Positions 37,613-46,625 of a stretch of 64,000 nucleotides of DNA are shown piece after piece. Made by a program: the position numbers and the translations under genes. Source of the DNA: a virus; the IMG/VR virus record IMGVR_UViG_3300026521_000161, positions 1 to 64,000 of that record; one strand, 5' to 3'. A model generated the notes under the pieces. The model searched no databases. It worked only from the letters and a program-made list of their open reading frames with translations, and was not told where the DNA came from. Position 1 is the stretch's first letter, and every line of letters starts with the position of its first letter.

Positions 37613-38539
37613 CTACTTTACTTCTGATAATCTACGGATCTTCATATCTAATTTATTAAGCTTATTCTCGTAATAAGCTATCTGCTGTTTAAGTTTACCA
37701 TCAGTATCTTCCTGTCTAAGCTCTAGGATTCTAAGCTCTAGTAAACTTTTCTCATCTTTTAATCTTTCTAATCTTAAAACTTGGATATCTACTATAAATA
37801 AATGCAGATGATAGATAGGGTTACCTATAAAGTTTTTGGTAACATTAGAATGTTTCTTATGTTCTTTTTTAAAATTAAAATAACCTAACATACGTTTTAA
37901 GAATGTTTGTGTATGAAAATCACTTATCTTAAATGTTTCCTTAAAGAAACCCATGACAACTTCTGTAGGGATCTCTGATGTATCTTCCTCTCTAAGAGTT
38001 TTGATAGTAGGGACATTACCAATAGTATCAACAATCTTCTCTAAATCAGCTTTCTCCATCTCTGGGATGATCTGGATAAGTAAAGTTAATCTTTGTGATA
38101 GATGTCTAGACATCTCTGGTGATAACTCTGTACCTGATTTACTATAGAACTTATTGATCATATTGCTTAGAAGCATAGGTACTTCTTCCGCGAAATACAC
38201 ACCTTCACTTAGTAATGAAAATACAATTCTATTGTTAACATTGTTAGTACCAGATGTGATAGTCTCTGCAATATTTTCCTCTACAGCTTTTTTAAAGTTA
38301 GGTAGGACTTTAGCAAACTTCTCTACAACATTTAATAATCTTTTAAAAAGATCTTTATCGGACTTTAAATTAAGTCTCGAGAATGCTACGTTTTCAGATA
38401 TCTCTTTCTTATCACTAACTTCTTTAATAAGATCGTGTAATGATGGTATAAGTGTAGTATTGATACTTTTATCTATGATACCGATCATGTCTATAATTTC
38501 TTCGTTCTTTAAAACGATTCTACTTAGTCTTCTCTTCAT
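37613..38539 (-). CDS. Unknown helical protein in head-gene run, 308 aa
   Basis: Mostly helical with a C-terminal coiled coil (LERLKDEKSLLELRILELRQ). The order and spacing (6 nt before the 567-aa gene) put it in the head-protein transcript. No recognisable motif. It may be an inner-body or scaffold component. Confidence 0.5.
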   Translation of the reverse strand: MKRRLSRIVLKNEEIIDMIGIIDKSINTTLIPSLHDLIKEVSDKKEISENVAFSRLNLKSDKDLFKRLLNVVEKFAKVLPNFKKAVEENIAETITSGTNNVNNRIVFSLLSEGVYFAEEVPMLLSNMINKFYSKSGTELSPEMSRHLSQRLTLLIQIIPEMEKADLEKIVDTIGNVPTIKTLREEDTSEIPTEVVMGFFKETFKISDFHTQTFLKRMLGYFNFKKEHKKHSNVTKNFIGNPIYHLHLFIVDIQVLRLERLKDEKSLLELRILELRQEDTDGKLKQQIAYYENKLNKLDMKIRRLSEVK

Positions 38540-38548
38540 GACTACTCC

Positions 38549-39670
38549 TTAAAATGGTTGCTTGTTCTTAACAAGCTCTTTCATAACGTCTTCTATTTTA
38601 GTTTCTTTCTCTTTCTTAAGCATGTTGAAATTAAGAGATGTGAAACCTGGGATACTATCCATAAATATAACAACTTCTTCTGCTTCTGTATCTACCAATG
38701 TAACAGAGAACGCAGCTAATGTATCAGTTAACTTATTTTTGTATTTTTCTACATAAACAGAACCTCTTAACTCTTTCTCTATAAGAGCTTTGTTAGCTAT
38801 GTCTAAAATATAAATATTAAAGTTTTTATGGAAGCTGTTATGTCCATAGAAAAGATCTTTTATACTTGTTACTTTATCTACCTTGTTAAGATATTTAGAA
38901 AAATCATTATCATTTTTGATTTTCTTCTCTTTATACTTTTTAACTAAGTCAGTAGCGAAGATTAGGTCAGACATAGATATAACCCCAGCTCTATAATCAT
39001 CAAATCTTTCGAAAAAGTGTTTACCGTTATTAGTCTCTACCATGTTAGAGATTAAACTAGCTGAATCTGTATAAATGATATTAGGATACACAACAACGGG
39101 CAGCACGATAACTCTTGTATCGCCACTCTCTGTAGATACTGAAATCTGTACTTCATATGTAGTAACAAACATATTAACATCTTTAGAGATAGCATTGTTA
39201 TTTTTAATATCCACAGATGCGTGTTTACTTTCATTACCAGGTAATGGAAGTGGGCCATCCCCTTCTAAGAGATCCATAATATAATCAAAATTCTCATTAC
39301 CTCTAATAAGTCCTTCTCCATGGATAAGATCTCTATATTGGAATTTACCGTGGTTAGCCATCTTGTTAACAATAACACTTGGCTTGTCCGAATAAACTTC
39401 TGATAAAACTCTGAAAGCTTGTAATAGAATACCTGAAAAAGCTAATAGTTCCGTTTTAATAAGATCTCTAAGTTGCCCTTCGTCCATATATTTTAAATTG
39501 TTGTCAATAACAACGTTAGGCGTGTATGTGAATGATGACATGAGTTTAGTAATTTTACCACTACTTTCTATATCTGGATTAACTTTAAGGAAATTATCAT
39601 TACCTTCAGTAACGTTCTTAATAACGTTACCTATTAACAATAAACCCTTACTTATACCTGCTCCTTGCAT
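38549..39670 (-). CDS. Probable head or tail structural protein, 373 aa
   Basis: Mixed alpha/beta. It contains RGNENFDY and LPGNESKHAS, possible head-protease sites of the G-x-E type, and FSYTPNVVIDNN-like beta strands. It is the first gene of the head-protein transcript. Its AAGGAG site lies in a 94-nt divergent gap facing the plus-strand baseplate genes. Function not known. Confidence 0.5.
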   Translation of the reverse strand: MQGAGISKGLLLIGNVIKNVTEGNDNFLKVNPDIESSGKITKLMSSFTYTPNVVIDNNLKYMDEGQLRDLIKTELLAFSGILLQAFRVLSEVYSDKPSVIVNKMANHGKFQYRDLIHGEGLIRGNENFDYIMDLLEGDGPLPLPGNESKHASVDIKNNNAISKDVNMFVTTYEVQISVSTESGDTRVIVLPVVVYPNIIYTDSASLISNMVETNNGKHFFERFDDYRAGVISMSDLIFATDLVKKYKEKKIKNDNDFSKYLNKVDKVTSIKDLFYGHNSFHKNFNIYILDIANKALIEKELRGSVYVEKYKNKLTDTLAAFSVTLVDTEAEEVVIFMDSIPGFTSLNFNMLKKEKETKIEDVMKELVKNKQPF

Positions 39671-39737
39671 GTGTGCTCCTTAATTTCTTTTTATTTAATA
39701 TAAAACATCATTGGAATAGTAGTAGGCCCCTGTTCCG

Positions 39738-39742
39738 TTGAA
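39738..39742 (+). promoter_or_regulatory. TTGAA element (class 2) before plus-strand baseplate genes
   Basis: GTTGAAAAAATAATATAAAGGAG; TTGAA is 23 nt before the ATG at 39765. Confidence 0.5.
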
Positions 39743-39764
39743 AAAATAATATAAAGGAGTTGCT

Positions 39765-40853
39765 ATGGCTATTAGTATAAATGACGTATTAGACGGTAGT
39801 GAAGTCAACCGTTTTGATAAAGAAATAAGTAGTACGTTATATGGTTTAAAGTCATCGGGAGAACTACCTGTTTTGGAAAAGAATAATGACGTTAGAGGAT
39901 ACGTGTTCTTCACTAGACCACAGTTTAATCTAACAGATGAGAATATAAGGAATATAAGACAATTCTACCCTTTATTAAGTAAAGATGAATTATCTATACA
40001 AAGGTTCGTTAGGACTACATTAGACCCTAGATTACAGACAGGTGTTGTTGGTCCAGGTTCTGACTTATATAAAGATATAATAAGACCTTGTCCTCTTGTA
40101 GATAAAGGTAATGCTTTTATACCAGTATTAACGAACACTATAACGTCTTTAACTGGTTGGCCTGATTTAGTAACACCTACATACACTACATCAGCCGGTT
40201 TAAGGAAAGAACAAATGACTATGGTGGATGGTACTTTTGAAAAATTCGATTCTTTCGACCTTAGTGCTGTATTTGAAAACTTTAAAGGCGAACCTTTATC
40301 TCTATTATTCCAAGTATGGCTGATGTATCCTCCTTTAGTTTTTGAAGGTATGATGAACCCTTATGTAGATTTTATAGGTAGTAACGAATTCGATTATAAT
40401 ACTAGGGTATATAGATTCATCATGGACTCCACAAATACTTATATTAAAAAAGCGGCTGCTACTGGAGCTAGTTTTTTTAATAGTGCTCCTACTGGTAAAT
40501 TCTTCGATTACGATAGAAGTAAACCAATGAGTGACGCTACTGGTAGTATAAACGTTAATTTAAAATCTGATGGAGCTATGTACTTCGATGATATAGTGTT
40601 AAAAGAGTTTAATATGGTACAAACATATTTTAACCGGGAAATAGAGGATTATCTTAAAGATCCAGAAACTTCCAATATGGTTAAAGTACCTAAACGTTTA
40701 ATGAAAGAGTTAGATGGTAGGATGTATCCTATAGTAGACTTAGAAACATATGAACTAGAATGGGTTATAAGTAAAGATAGTAAAGCTTATAATAAATTAA
40801 TAGAATCTGTAGAGGTTCTAGATGAACTTGATGAAACTGAAGGAGTAGAATAA
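39765..40853 (+). CDS. Conserved jumbo-phage virion protein (baseplate-associated), 362 aa
   Basis: Contains GYVFFTRPQFNLTDENI, a signature I associate with conserved structural proteins of jumbo phages (phiKZ, AR9 and G groups), usually near baseplate genes. The pattern PLSLLFQVWLMYPPLVFEG follows. It overlaps the start of the next gene by 1 nt (TAATG), so the two are coupled. No enzyme motif. Confidence 0.6.
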   Translation: MAISINDVLDGSEVNRFDKEISSTLYGLKSSGELPVLEKNNDVRGYVFFTRPQFNLTDENIRNIRQFYPLLSKDELSIQRFVRTTLDPRLQTGVVGPGSDLYKDIIRPCPLVDKGNAFIPVLTNTITSLTGWPDLVTPTYTTSAGLRKEQMTMVDGTFEKFDSFDLSAVFENFKGEPLSLLFQVWLMYPPLVFEGMMNPYVDFIGSNEFDYNTRVYRFIMDSTNTYIKKAAATGASFFNSAPTGKFFDYDRSKPMSDATGSINVNLKSDGAMYFDDIVLKEFNMVQTYFNREIEDYLKDPETSNMVKVPKRLMKELDGRMYPIVDLETYELEWVISKDSKAYNKLIESVEVLDELDETEGVE

Positions 40854-43678
40854 TGTCTATAAGTAATGAAGATATAGAGGAACTTAAAAAGGCTATATTA
40901 GATCCAGCTAGTATGCAAGCTGCATCCATGAATAGACTCGAGAAAGCACTGAACGGTGAATTTGACATAGTTGATCCTAATAACCCTATGGCGTTCTTAA
41001 TGGAGAATACATCAGTATTAACGGCCACAATGATGCAGGGCATAGAAACAAACATGAGGCAGATGTATCCTGTATTAGCTAATGATAAAAGTGATCTATA
41101 TAACCATATTAACGATAGTGAAATAAATGATATCATAGCAACACCAAGTGAGGCTATATTTAGCATATTCCTATTGTTAACGGATATAGTAGAATACGGT
41201 AAAGAAGATGCTTATGGTTATAGTGTTAAGATACCTAAATATAGTTTTATAACTGTTAATGGATTAACATTCACATTACTGAATGATGTCAGTGTTAAAT
41301 ACTTTGCTAATGGTAGTGTGTATGCAGAAATTCTGTATGATGATCTAGACTTAGCTATTAATGTTAATAAAACAGTGGAGTCATCTATCGTAACTAATGC
41401 TGATGGTGTTAAGCATGTGTTATTAAGCCTACCTATTAAACAGGTTAAAAGATATGAGGTAAGAGAGACGTTGTTATATAAACAACCTTTTATAAAAGAT
41501 GTTATAGTAGAAGATTCATTCACATTTCTTAAAGCTACTTCTGTCTCAACAGCACTTAAAAGAGAGATAGAACTTGAGAAAACATTTAGTGAATTTGTTT
41601 ATAACCCTAATAAACCATCTATACTTATTAAACCTTTAGAAACTGCATTAAGGTTAGAAGTACCGAGTGTCTATCTTATAAATAACGATATAACATCATA
41701 TGTGGATCTAGAGATATATACAACTAGAGGCGATATAGTAGTCCCTTTATCAACTTACTCAGCTGATGAGTTCGAGATGACGTACAACATGAGTGCTGCT
41801 GAGATAGACAATAATATAAACAGTATATCAACATTCATATTAGCGACTACATACACATATGGCGGTAGGGCCGAAGTGACATTTGAAGAGCTAAAAGAGA
41901 AGGTAGTACAATACAGTACTGGTGATAATAAATTACCTATAACGATAGATGAGATAAAAGATAATGTTAAAAAGAATGGTTATGAATTCATGTTTGTCAC
42001 TGATACAGTTACAAAAAGAGAGTTTGCTATAGCTAAGTACTTAAATAACCTAGGTTATAATGTTTTGTCTAATGTAGATTTATTTATGGGTGAATTAGTT
42101 TTAGATTTAACAAAAGTTTATAGTAGTAAGATAGTAAATGTTGATGATTCAATAATCATAAATCCATTTCAGAGATTTAATTTAAAAGATGGTAAGTTAA
42201 TACCTTTAACGGATAGTGAGGAGGAGACTCTTCTTAATAATAGTAAAGTTGATCTAACATCCTATAATAAAGATATAGTTTTACTTAACCCATATCTTTA
42301 TATTTTAGATTATAAGAAATCACTCTCTACTAGAATATACGATATAAACCAACCAACTATTAATGATGTTAAAACTATCTTTAATAATGGACCTGTTTCT
42401 CCTGTAGAATTTGAAGATAGGGTTATAAAAAGAAAGAAGTTTGGTTTTGAATTTTATTTCTATCTAACGGATGACAATAATCTAGATAAAGTACTTTTAG
42501 ATAAAACACTAGCACAGTTAGATATCACTGTTAGTAATGTTACAAGGTTATCTTATAAAGGTGAAGTTATACTAGATGAATATATTGGTGTGTATATCTA
42601 TTTCGATATAGATTTAGAAGGCCACATAAGTGAAGATGATAAGATGCTATTTATAAACGCTGATAGTGACGTAAATAGTGCTTATGTGGATATAGAGTCA
42701 GACATGACATTATATATCTATAGTACAGATGAAGATGTTTCTGGTGTTGAAACCTATGATGTCGCTAGTATAGTGGACGAGGACGCAAAAGCCATATTAT
42801 ATATAGAAGAATTCACAACATCTTTAGCTATGAACTTAGATAGCATCTATAGAAACTATAATGTTAAATTCTCGGATAGAAAGTTTAAAACATATGAAGA
42901 AGATGTTTACTTAACGTATAAAACAGATATTTATGAAATAGATGAAGATGGTACTGTTTTATTAAAGTATGATGAAAGTACAGGTGAAGATGAATTAGTT
43001 ATTAAGTATAATGCAGGAGATACAGTACTTGATGAGAATGATGAGCCAGTTATATTACATAGAGCTGGTGATATAATGTTAGACGAAAATGATGAACCTA
43101 TTATAGATTTCGTTGGAGGATTAGAACACATTATAGACCTTATGTTATTCGAAGATGGTTTTACAAAATCTACTAATACAGACTATATAGATTATACATT
43201 AACATACTTACAACAATTAACATCTGTTGTTACTGATGAAATACCATTATTGGAAGAAGGTCTTATAGAAAACACTAAGTTTAAGTTAACGGCTTTAAAT
43301 ACTATAAAACCTGTTAGTATTTTAATAGGTGGCGAATGGGTTACATACAGTAACTTTATATACCCTACTATAACGATAAACGTATTACGCGGTGAAGAAA
43401 TCTTAGTAGATGATGTTTTAGAAGCAAAGATAACTATGGTGTTACAGGAATTATTATCCACTAATGTTGTTTTAAATACGATAGAGGAAGTGTTAAAAAA
43501 TATCATAGGAGAGAATGTTATATCTGTAAGAATATCTGACATAGTAGATACAGAGATAAGTAGTATAGAATATAAAGAAGATAGTGGTAGATTCATTCTT
43601 ACTAAAGAACTTACTAAAAATATAAATGGTGAGTCTATAGTTAAATCTAAAATAAAAATAAATGTTATAGCTATATAG
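40853..43678 (+). CDS. Large baseplate wedge-like protein, 941 aa
   Basis: Starts MSISNEDIEELKKAILDP and continues with NPMAFLMENTSVLTATMMQG, a pattern consistent with baseplate wedge/J-like proteins (T4 gp6 role). A beta-rich, acidic middle contains two repeats of the type GDTVLDENDEPVI / GDIMLDENDEPII near residues 725-750. The protein is long, has no membrane segment and is translated from the stop of the preceding gene. Confidence 0.55.
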   Translation: MSISNEDIEELKKAILDPASMQAASMNRLEKALNGEFDIVDPNNPMAFLMENTSVLTATMMQGIETNMRQMYPVLANDKSDLYNHINDSEINDIIATPSEAIFSIFLLLTDIVEYGKEDAYGYSVKIPKYSFITVNGLTFTLLNDVSVKYFANGSVYAEILYDDLDLAINVNKTVESSIVTNADGVKHVLLSLPIKQVKRYEVRETLLYKQPFIKDVIVEDSFTFLKATSVSTALKREIELEKTFSEFVYNPNKPSILIKPLETALRLEVPSVYLINNDITSYVDLEIYTTRGDIVVPLSTYSADEFEMTYNMSAAEIDNNINSISTFILATTYTYGGRAEVTFEELKEKVVQYSTGDNKLPITIDEIKDNVKKNGYEFMFVTDTVTKREFAIAKYLNNLGYNVLSNVDLFMGELVLDLTKVYSSKIVNVDDSIIINPFQRFNLKDGKLIPLTDSEEETLLNNSKVDLTSYNKDIVLLNPYLYILDYKKSLSTRIYDINQPTINDVKTIFNNGPVSPVEFEDRVIKRKKFGFEFYFYLTDDNNLDKVLLDKTLAQLDITVSNVTRLSYKGEVILDEYIGVYIYFDIDLEGHISEDDKMLFINADSDVNSAYVDIESDMTLYIYSTDEDVSGVETYDVASIVDEDAKAILYIEEFTTSLAMNLDSIYRNYNVKFSDRKFKTYEEDVYLTYKTDIYEIDEDGTVLLKYDESTGEDELVIKYNAGDTVLDENDEPVILHRAGDIMLDENDEPIIDFVGGLEHIIDLMLFEDGFTKSTNTDYIDYTLTYLQQLTSVVTDEIPLLEEGLIENTKFKLTALNTIKPVSILIGGEWVTYSNFIYPTITINVLRGEEILVDDVLEAKITMVLQELLSTNVVLNTIEEVLKNIIGENVISVRISDIVDTEISSIEYKEDSGRFILTKELTKNINGESIVKSKIKINVIAI

Positions 43679-43699
43679 GACCTATGGTCCTATATAGCT
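43669..43699. terminator. Bidirectional terminator between convergent genes
   Basis: 14-bp perfect stem AGCTATATAGGACC / GGTCCTATATAGCT spanning both gene ends. Confidence 0.85.
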
Positions 43700-44159
43700 A
43701 GTATACTCTTTTATAAAAACTAGTTAATAGAGATTTATTTTCATCAATAAGTTTAATAATCTCGATAGGTAGTTGTCTACCAAATAAAATCCTCTCCATC
43801 ATACCTCTATTATTAAATAGGTGCATGAATTTAGAATACATAAGAGATCTGAATAATGATTCAAATAACCCATATTCAACTGTTATCTTTTCGTTTAACT
43901 CTTTAACTAAAGCTTTAGCTAAGATAGAAATAACAATTTTAAATTTATTACTATCTCTAAAATCATCTCTACCATAATCAACATCAGCTTTATCTACTAA
44001 ATAAGTAGCAATAACTAACGTCATTAATTTACGTTGGTCTTCTGTAACCACATCTATGTTAGGGAACGCTCTAACTAATTTAGCAAGAACATCATCTAGC
44101 AACTCTACTGACTCAGCCATATTATCTGGCTCCATATTTACACCGTTTATTAAAATCAC
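43698..44159 (-). CDS. Unknown protein, 153 aa
   Basis: Helical with basic C-terminus (NKSLLTSFYKRVY). The start overlaps the stop of the 486-aa gene by 4 nt, so they are co-translated. By position, a tail or membrane-associated partner of that gene. Confidence 0.5.
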   Translation of the reverse strand: MILINGVNMEPDNMAESVELLDDVLAKLVRAFPNIDVVTEDQRKLMTLVIATYLVDKADVDYGRDDFRDSNKFKIVISILAKALVKELNEKITVEYGLFESLFRSLMYSKFMHLFNNRGMMERILFGRQLPIEIIKLIDENKSLLTSFYKRVY

Positions 44160-45616
44160 GACAATTCCTTTAATTTAAATTTCTCTTGCATTATGTAAAG
44201 TTCATTTTCTTGCAAGTTTTCTGTAAGAAAATTTATATCATCTATTTTGTTATAGTCTAAATCTCTACTAGGTTCTAACATACTATCGACGACACTTATC
44301 TTCTCTTCTGTTTGTTTAACTAGATCTTTGACAAGATCTAATTGCCTCATTATATTATCTTTACCTATCTCACCAGCATCTGTTTTTCTTAACTCTCTTA
44401 TAAGTTCTAATTTTATCTGTTTTAATCTTCTCTGTATATTATCTTTTTTAACCATAGTACCTGGGTCGTTAAGTACTAATCTACTAAATACATCACTTAT
44501 AAATTTAGATAACATAGCGAAGAAGTAAGAGATTAACCTTACAGTAATATATGTTAAAAATATCATTAACCCTAAAACACTAAATAGTACAGTAACCACA
44601 ACAGCAGCTAATAAAGAAAATACGGTTAAGAACGTTCCTTTATTATTTGCATCATATACTCTTCCATCTTTAGAAACACCTATATCTCTATCACCTACTT
44701 TAACTATCATAGAAGCTAATAAATCACCTATACCAAATCTAGTAGCAAATTGATCAGATAGCCTTTCATAATCTAATACTATAGTTGTATTTGTTTTACT
44801 TACTCTATAAGTTTTTAATATAAAACTATCTAATGTTTCTAATGTTTTAACAGGAGTAGAGAAGTCTGTTTTAACGTCTATAGTTGTTTTATCTATCGCT
44901 ATCTTAATAGCATCTATAGGTTCTTTAGAACCGCTAAAACGCTCCTTTAAAAAAACATCAGCTAAAGTTTTCGTTGCGTTAGTAGTTGATGTCATGTATT
45001 CTAATCTAGTAAAAATAACACCCACCTGTTTTAATAATAACGCAGCTACTTCATCTGGCTCTAACCCAGCCATTTTAGCAGATAAAAAATTTATGTTAAT
45101 AACAAACTTTGATCCCTCTAAACCATTTATCCTAGCATTTTCTAAATCAATAGTTATACCATCATTATCTAGCGCGTTCTTGATATCGTTAAGTATCTTA
45201 TATAACTTCTCTTCTCTACTATTTTTAATAACTTTATTTAAGATATCTTTACTTTTAGGAAATAAATCAGACATACTATTCATAGCTACATTAAGTAACT
45301 TATAATTTAAAGAGGGCATGATTACCCTAGATAGATCATCTAACTCTCTACGCGTGTTCTCTACAATAATACCAACACCAAATCTTTTAGATAGAATATC
45401 ACTTATATTATCTAGGTTCTTTTTATACATACTATCTTTAACGATTCGTTTATATTTATCATATACTTTCATATGCCTATTTCTATCTAAATCCATCATA
45501 GTTACATTATCCATTCTTAGATTATAGATGTTAAATATATTATTAACCTCTCTAGTTAGCCTAATAACTAGTTCTAAATCTCGCTGTGTTTCTATTACTT
45601 CATTACCTACTAACAT
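44156..45616 (-). CDS. Membrane-segment-containing structural protein, 486 aa
   Basis: Residues 330-380 contain a long hydrophobic stretch (FLTVFSLLAAVVVTVLFSVL and on to FLTYITVRLISYFFAML) that would form two transmembrane helices. The remainder is charged and helical with coiled-coil character. It could sit in the tail tip or act at the host membrane on infection. A TTGAA box lies 20 nt before the start. Confidence 0.5.
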   Translation of the reverse strand: MLVGNEVIETQRDLELVIRLTREVNNIFNIYNLRMDNVTMMDLDRNRHMKVYDKYKRIVKDSMYKKNLDNISDILSKRFGVGIIVENTRRELDDLSRVIMPSLNYKLLNVAMNSMSDLFPKSKDILNKVIKNSREEKLYKILNDIKNALDNDGITIDLENARINGLEGSKFVININFLSAKMAGLEPDEVAALLLKQVGVIFTRLEYMTSTTNATKTLADVFLKERFSGSKEPIDAIKIAIDKTTIDVKTDFSTPVKTLETLDSFILKTYRVSKTNTTIVLDYERLSDQFATRFGIGDLLASMIVKVGDRDIGVSKDGRVYDANNKGTFLTVFSLLAAVVVTVLFSVLGLMIFLTYITVRLISYFFAMLSKFISDVFSRLVLNDPGTMVKKDNIQRRLKQIKLELIRELRKTDAGEIGKDNIMRQLDLVKDLVKQTEEKISVVDSMLEPSRDLDYNKIDDINFLTENLQENELYIMQEKFKLKELS

Positions 45617-45636
45617 AGTATTCCTTATCCTTTAAA

Positions 45637-45641
45637 TTCAA
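45637..45641 (-). promoter_or_regulatory. TTGAA element (class 2)
   Basis: Minus strand TTTTGAATTTAAAGGATAAGG, 20 nt before the start at 45616. Confidence 0.5.
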
Positions 45642-45680
45642 AATAACTAACTTGTAATGATAATAATAAAGGAGTCTATC

Positions 45681-46055
45681 ATGGCTAAAGTCTTTCTTAA
45701 AGATTTTTTTATAAAGAATACAGCTAGCGAAATAGTTGCAGTTAGTTGGCAGATATCAACTTCTAGAACATTTGGTGTCATAAATAATGAATCTATATTT
45801 GATACAGAAAACATACTATCTTGGGACGTTGTTGTTAGGCATTATGCAACTGGTGAAAAATTAAACATTGATAATATAGACTTATATGCTAGAGTTAAAA
45901 TATATACTAGAGATATGGGTAAGATACATGAAAGTGATTGGTATGCGGCTAAACTAATAGACCCAACAAATGGTGAATCTGATTTAACTTATGATGGTAA
46001 TATTATAGGCAGAATAAAAAAACATGAAGATGGAACATATACACCTCTCTACTAA
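45681..46055 (+). CDS. Small beta-rich protein, 124 aa
   Basis: The real start is ATG at 45681, six bases after AAAGGAG; an upstream in-frame ATG at 45657 has no ribosome site. The protein is beta-strand-rich (VVVRHYATGEKLNIDNIDLY) and looks like a single Ig-like or decoration domain. Single-gene transcript, closed by a bidirectional terminator. Function not known. Confidence 0.55.
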   Translation: MAKVFLKDFFIKNTASEIVAVSWQISTSRTFGVINNESIFDTENILSWDVVVRHYATGEKLNIDNIDLYARVKIYTRDMGKIHESDWYAAKLIDPTNGESDLTYDGNIIGRIKKHEDGTYTPLY

Positions 46056-46066
46056 GAGAGGTGTAT
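46039..46066. terminator. Bidirectional terminator
   Basis: 12-bp stem ATACACCTCTCT / AGAGAGGTGTAT between convergent genes. Confidence 0.85.
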
Positions 46067-46068
46067 AG

Positions 46069-46617
46069 TTAAATAATTTCATTTGTTATAAACGTTTCTA
46101 TATCAAACTTTAATGTATCTATAGATCCTTCCTCATTTTTAAAAACATAATCGAACTCCTTATCTTTTAATAAAGGCTCTGTACATTTCTCTAAGTTAGA
46201 ATCTATTTTTATAAAATATATATCTCTTGTTTTATCTTGTTTAAAGGTCTCATATTCGTTTATAAATCTTAAATCAGAAATAATAGCGTAATCACATTCG
46301 CTATTTAAAATATCGCCATATGCTGCTCTAACATAATAATTCTCATTTGTTAGATCTTTAACCCTTCTAGAATACTCTACAAGGAACTCTCTTGTTTCTA
46401 TAGTACGTTTACCTATAGTTATATATTGTTTCTCATTCTTCATGATATCTAGCTCTTCTAGCGTTACGCCTAGAAAACTACTAACATCTTCTTTTATAGG
46501 TTTAGCAAAACTAGTAACATAGACAGTCTTACCAAAAGACTCTATCCTCTCCTTGAGTAGTTCGGCTGTAGTATCTTTACCACACCTATCACCACTATGT
46601 ATTAAAATAATCTTCAT
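46069..46617 (-). CDS. Deoxynucleoside monophosphate kinase
   Basis: 182 residues beginning MKIILIHSGDRCGKDTTAELL, an adenylate-kinase-type P-loop (GDRCGKDT) as in phage dNMP kinases such as T4 gp1. Later YAIISDLRFINEYE supplies the second conserved region. It phosphorylates dNMPs for DNA synthesis. It follows the polymerase gene by 8 nt and is grouped with ThyX-like and MazG-like genes. Confidence 0.75.
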   Translation of the reverse strand: MKIILIHSGDRCGKDTTAELLKERIESFGKTVYVTSFAKPIKEDVSSFLGVTLEELDIMKNEKQYITIGKRTIETREFLVEYSRRVKDLTNENYYVRAAYGDILNSECDYAIISDLRFINEYETFKQDKTRDIYFIKIDSNLEKCTEPLLKDKEFDYVFKNEEGSIDTLKFDIETFITNEII

Positions 46618-46625
46618 TTATACTC

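Noticed and set aside
45657-45680. Upstream start for the 45681 gene
   Set aside because: No ribosome site before 45657; AAAGGAG lies at the correct distance before 45681.
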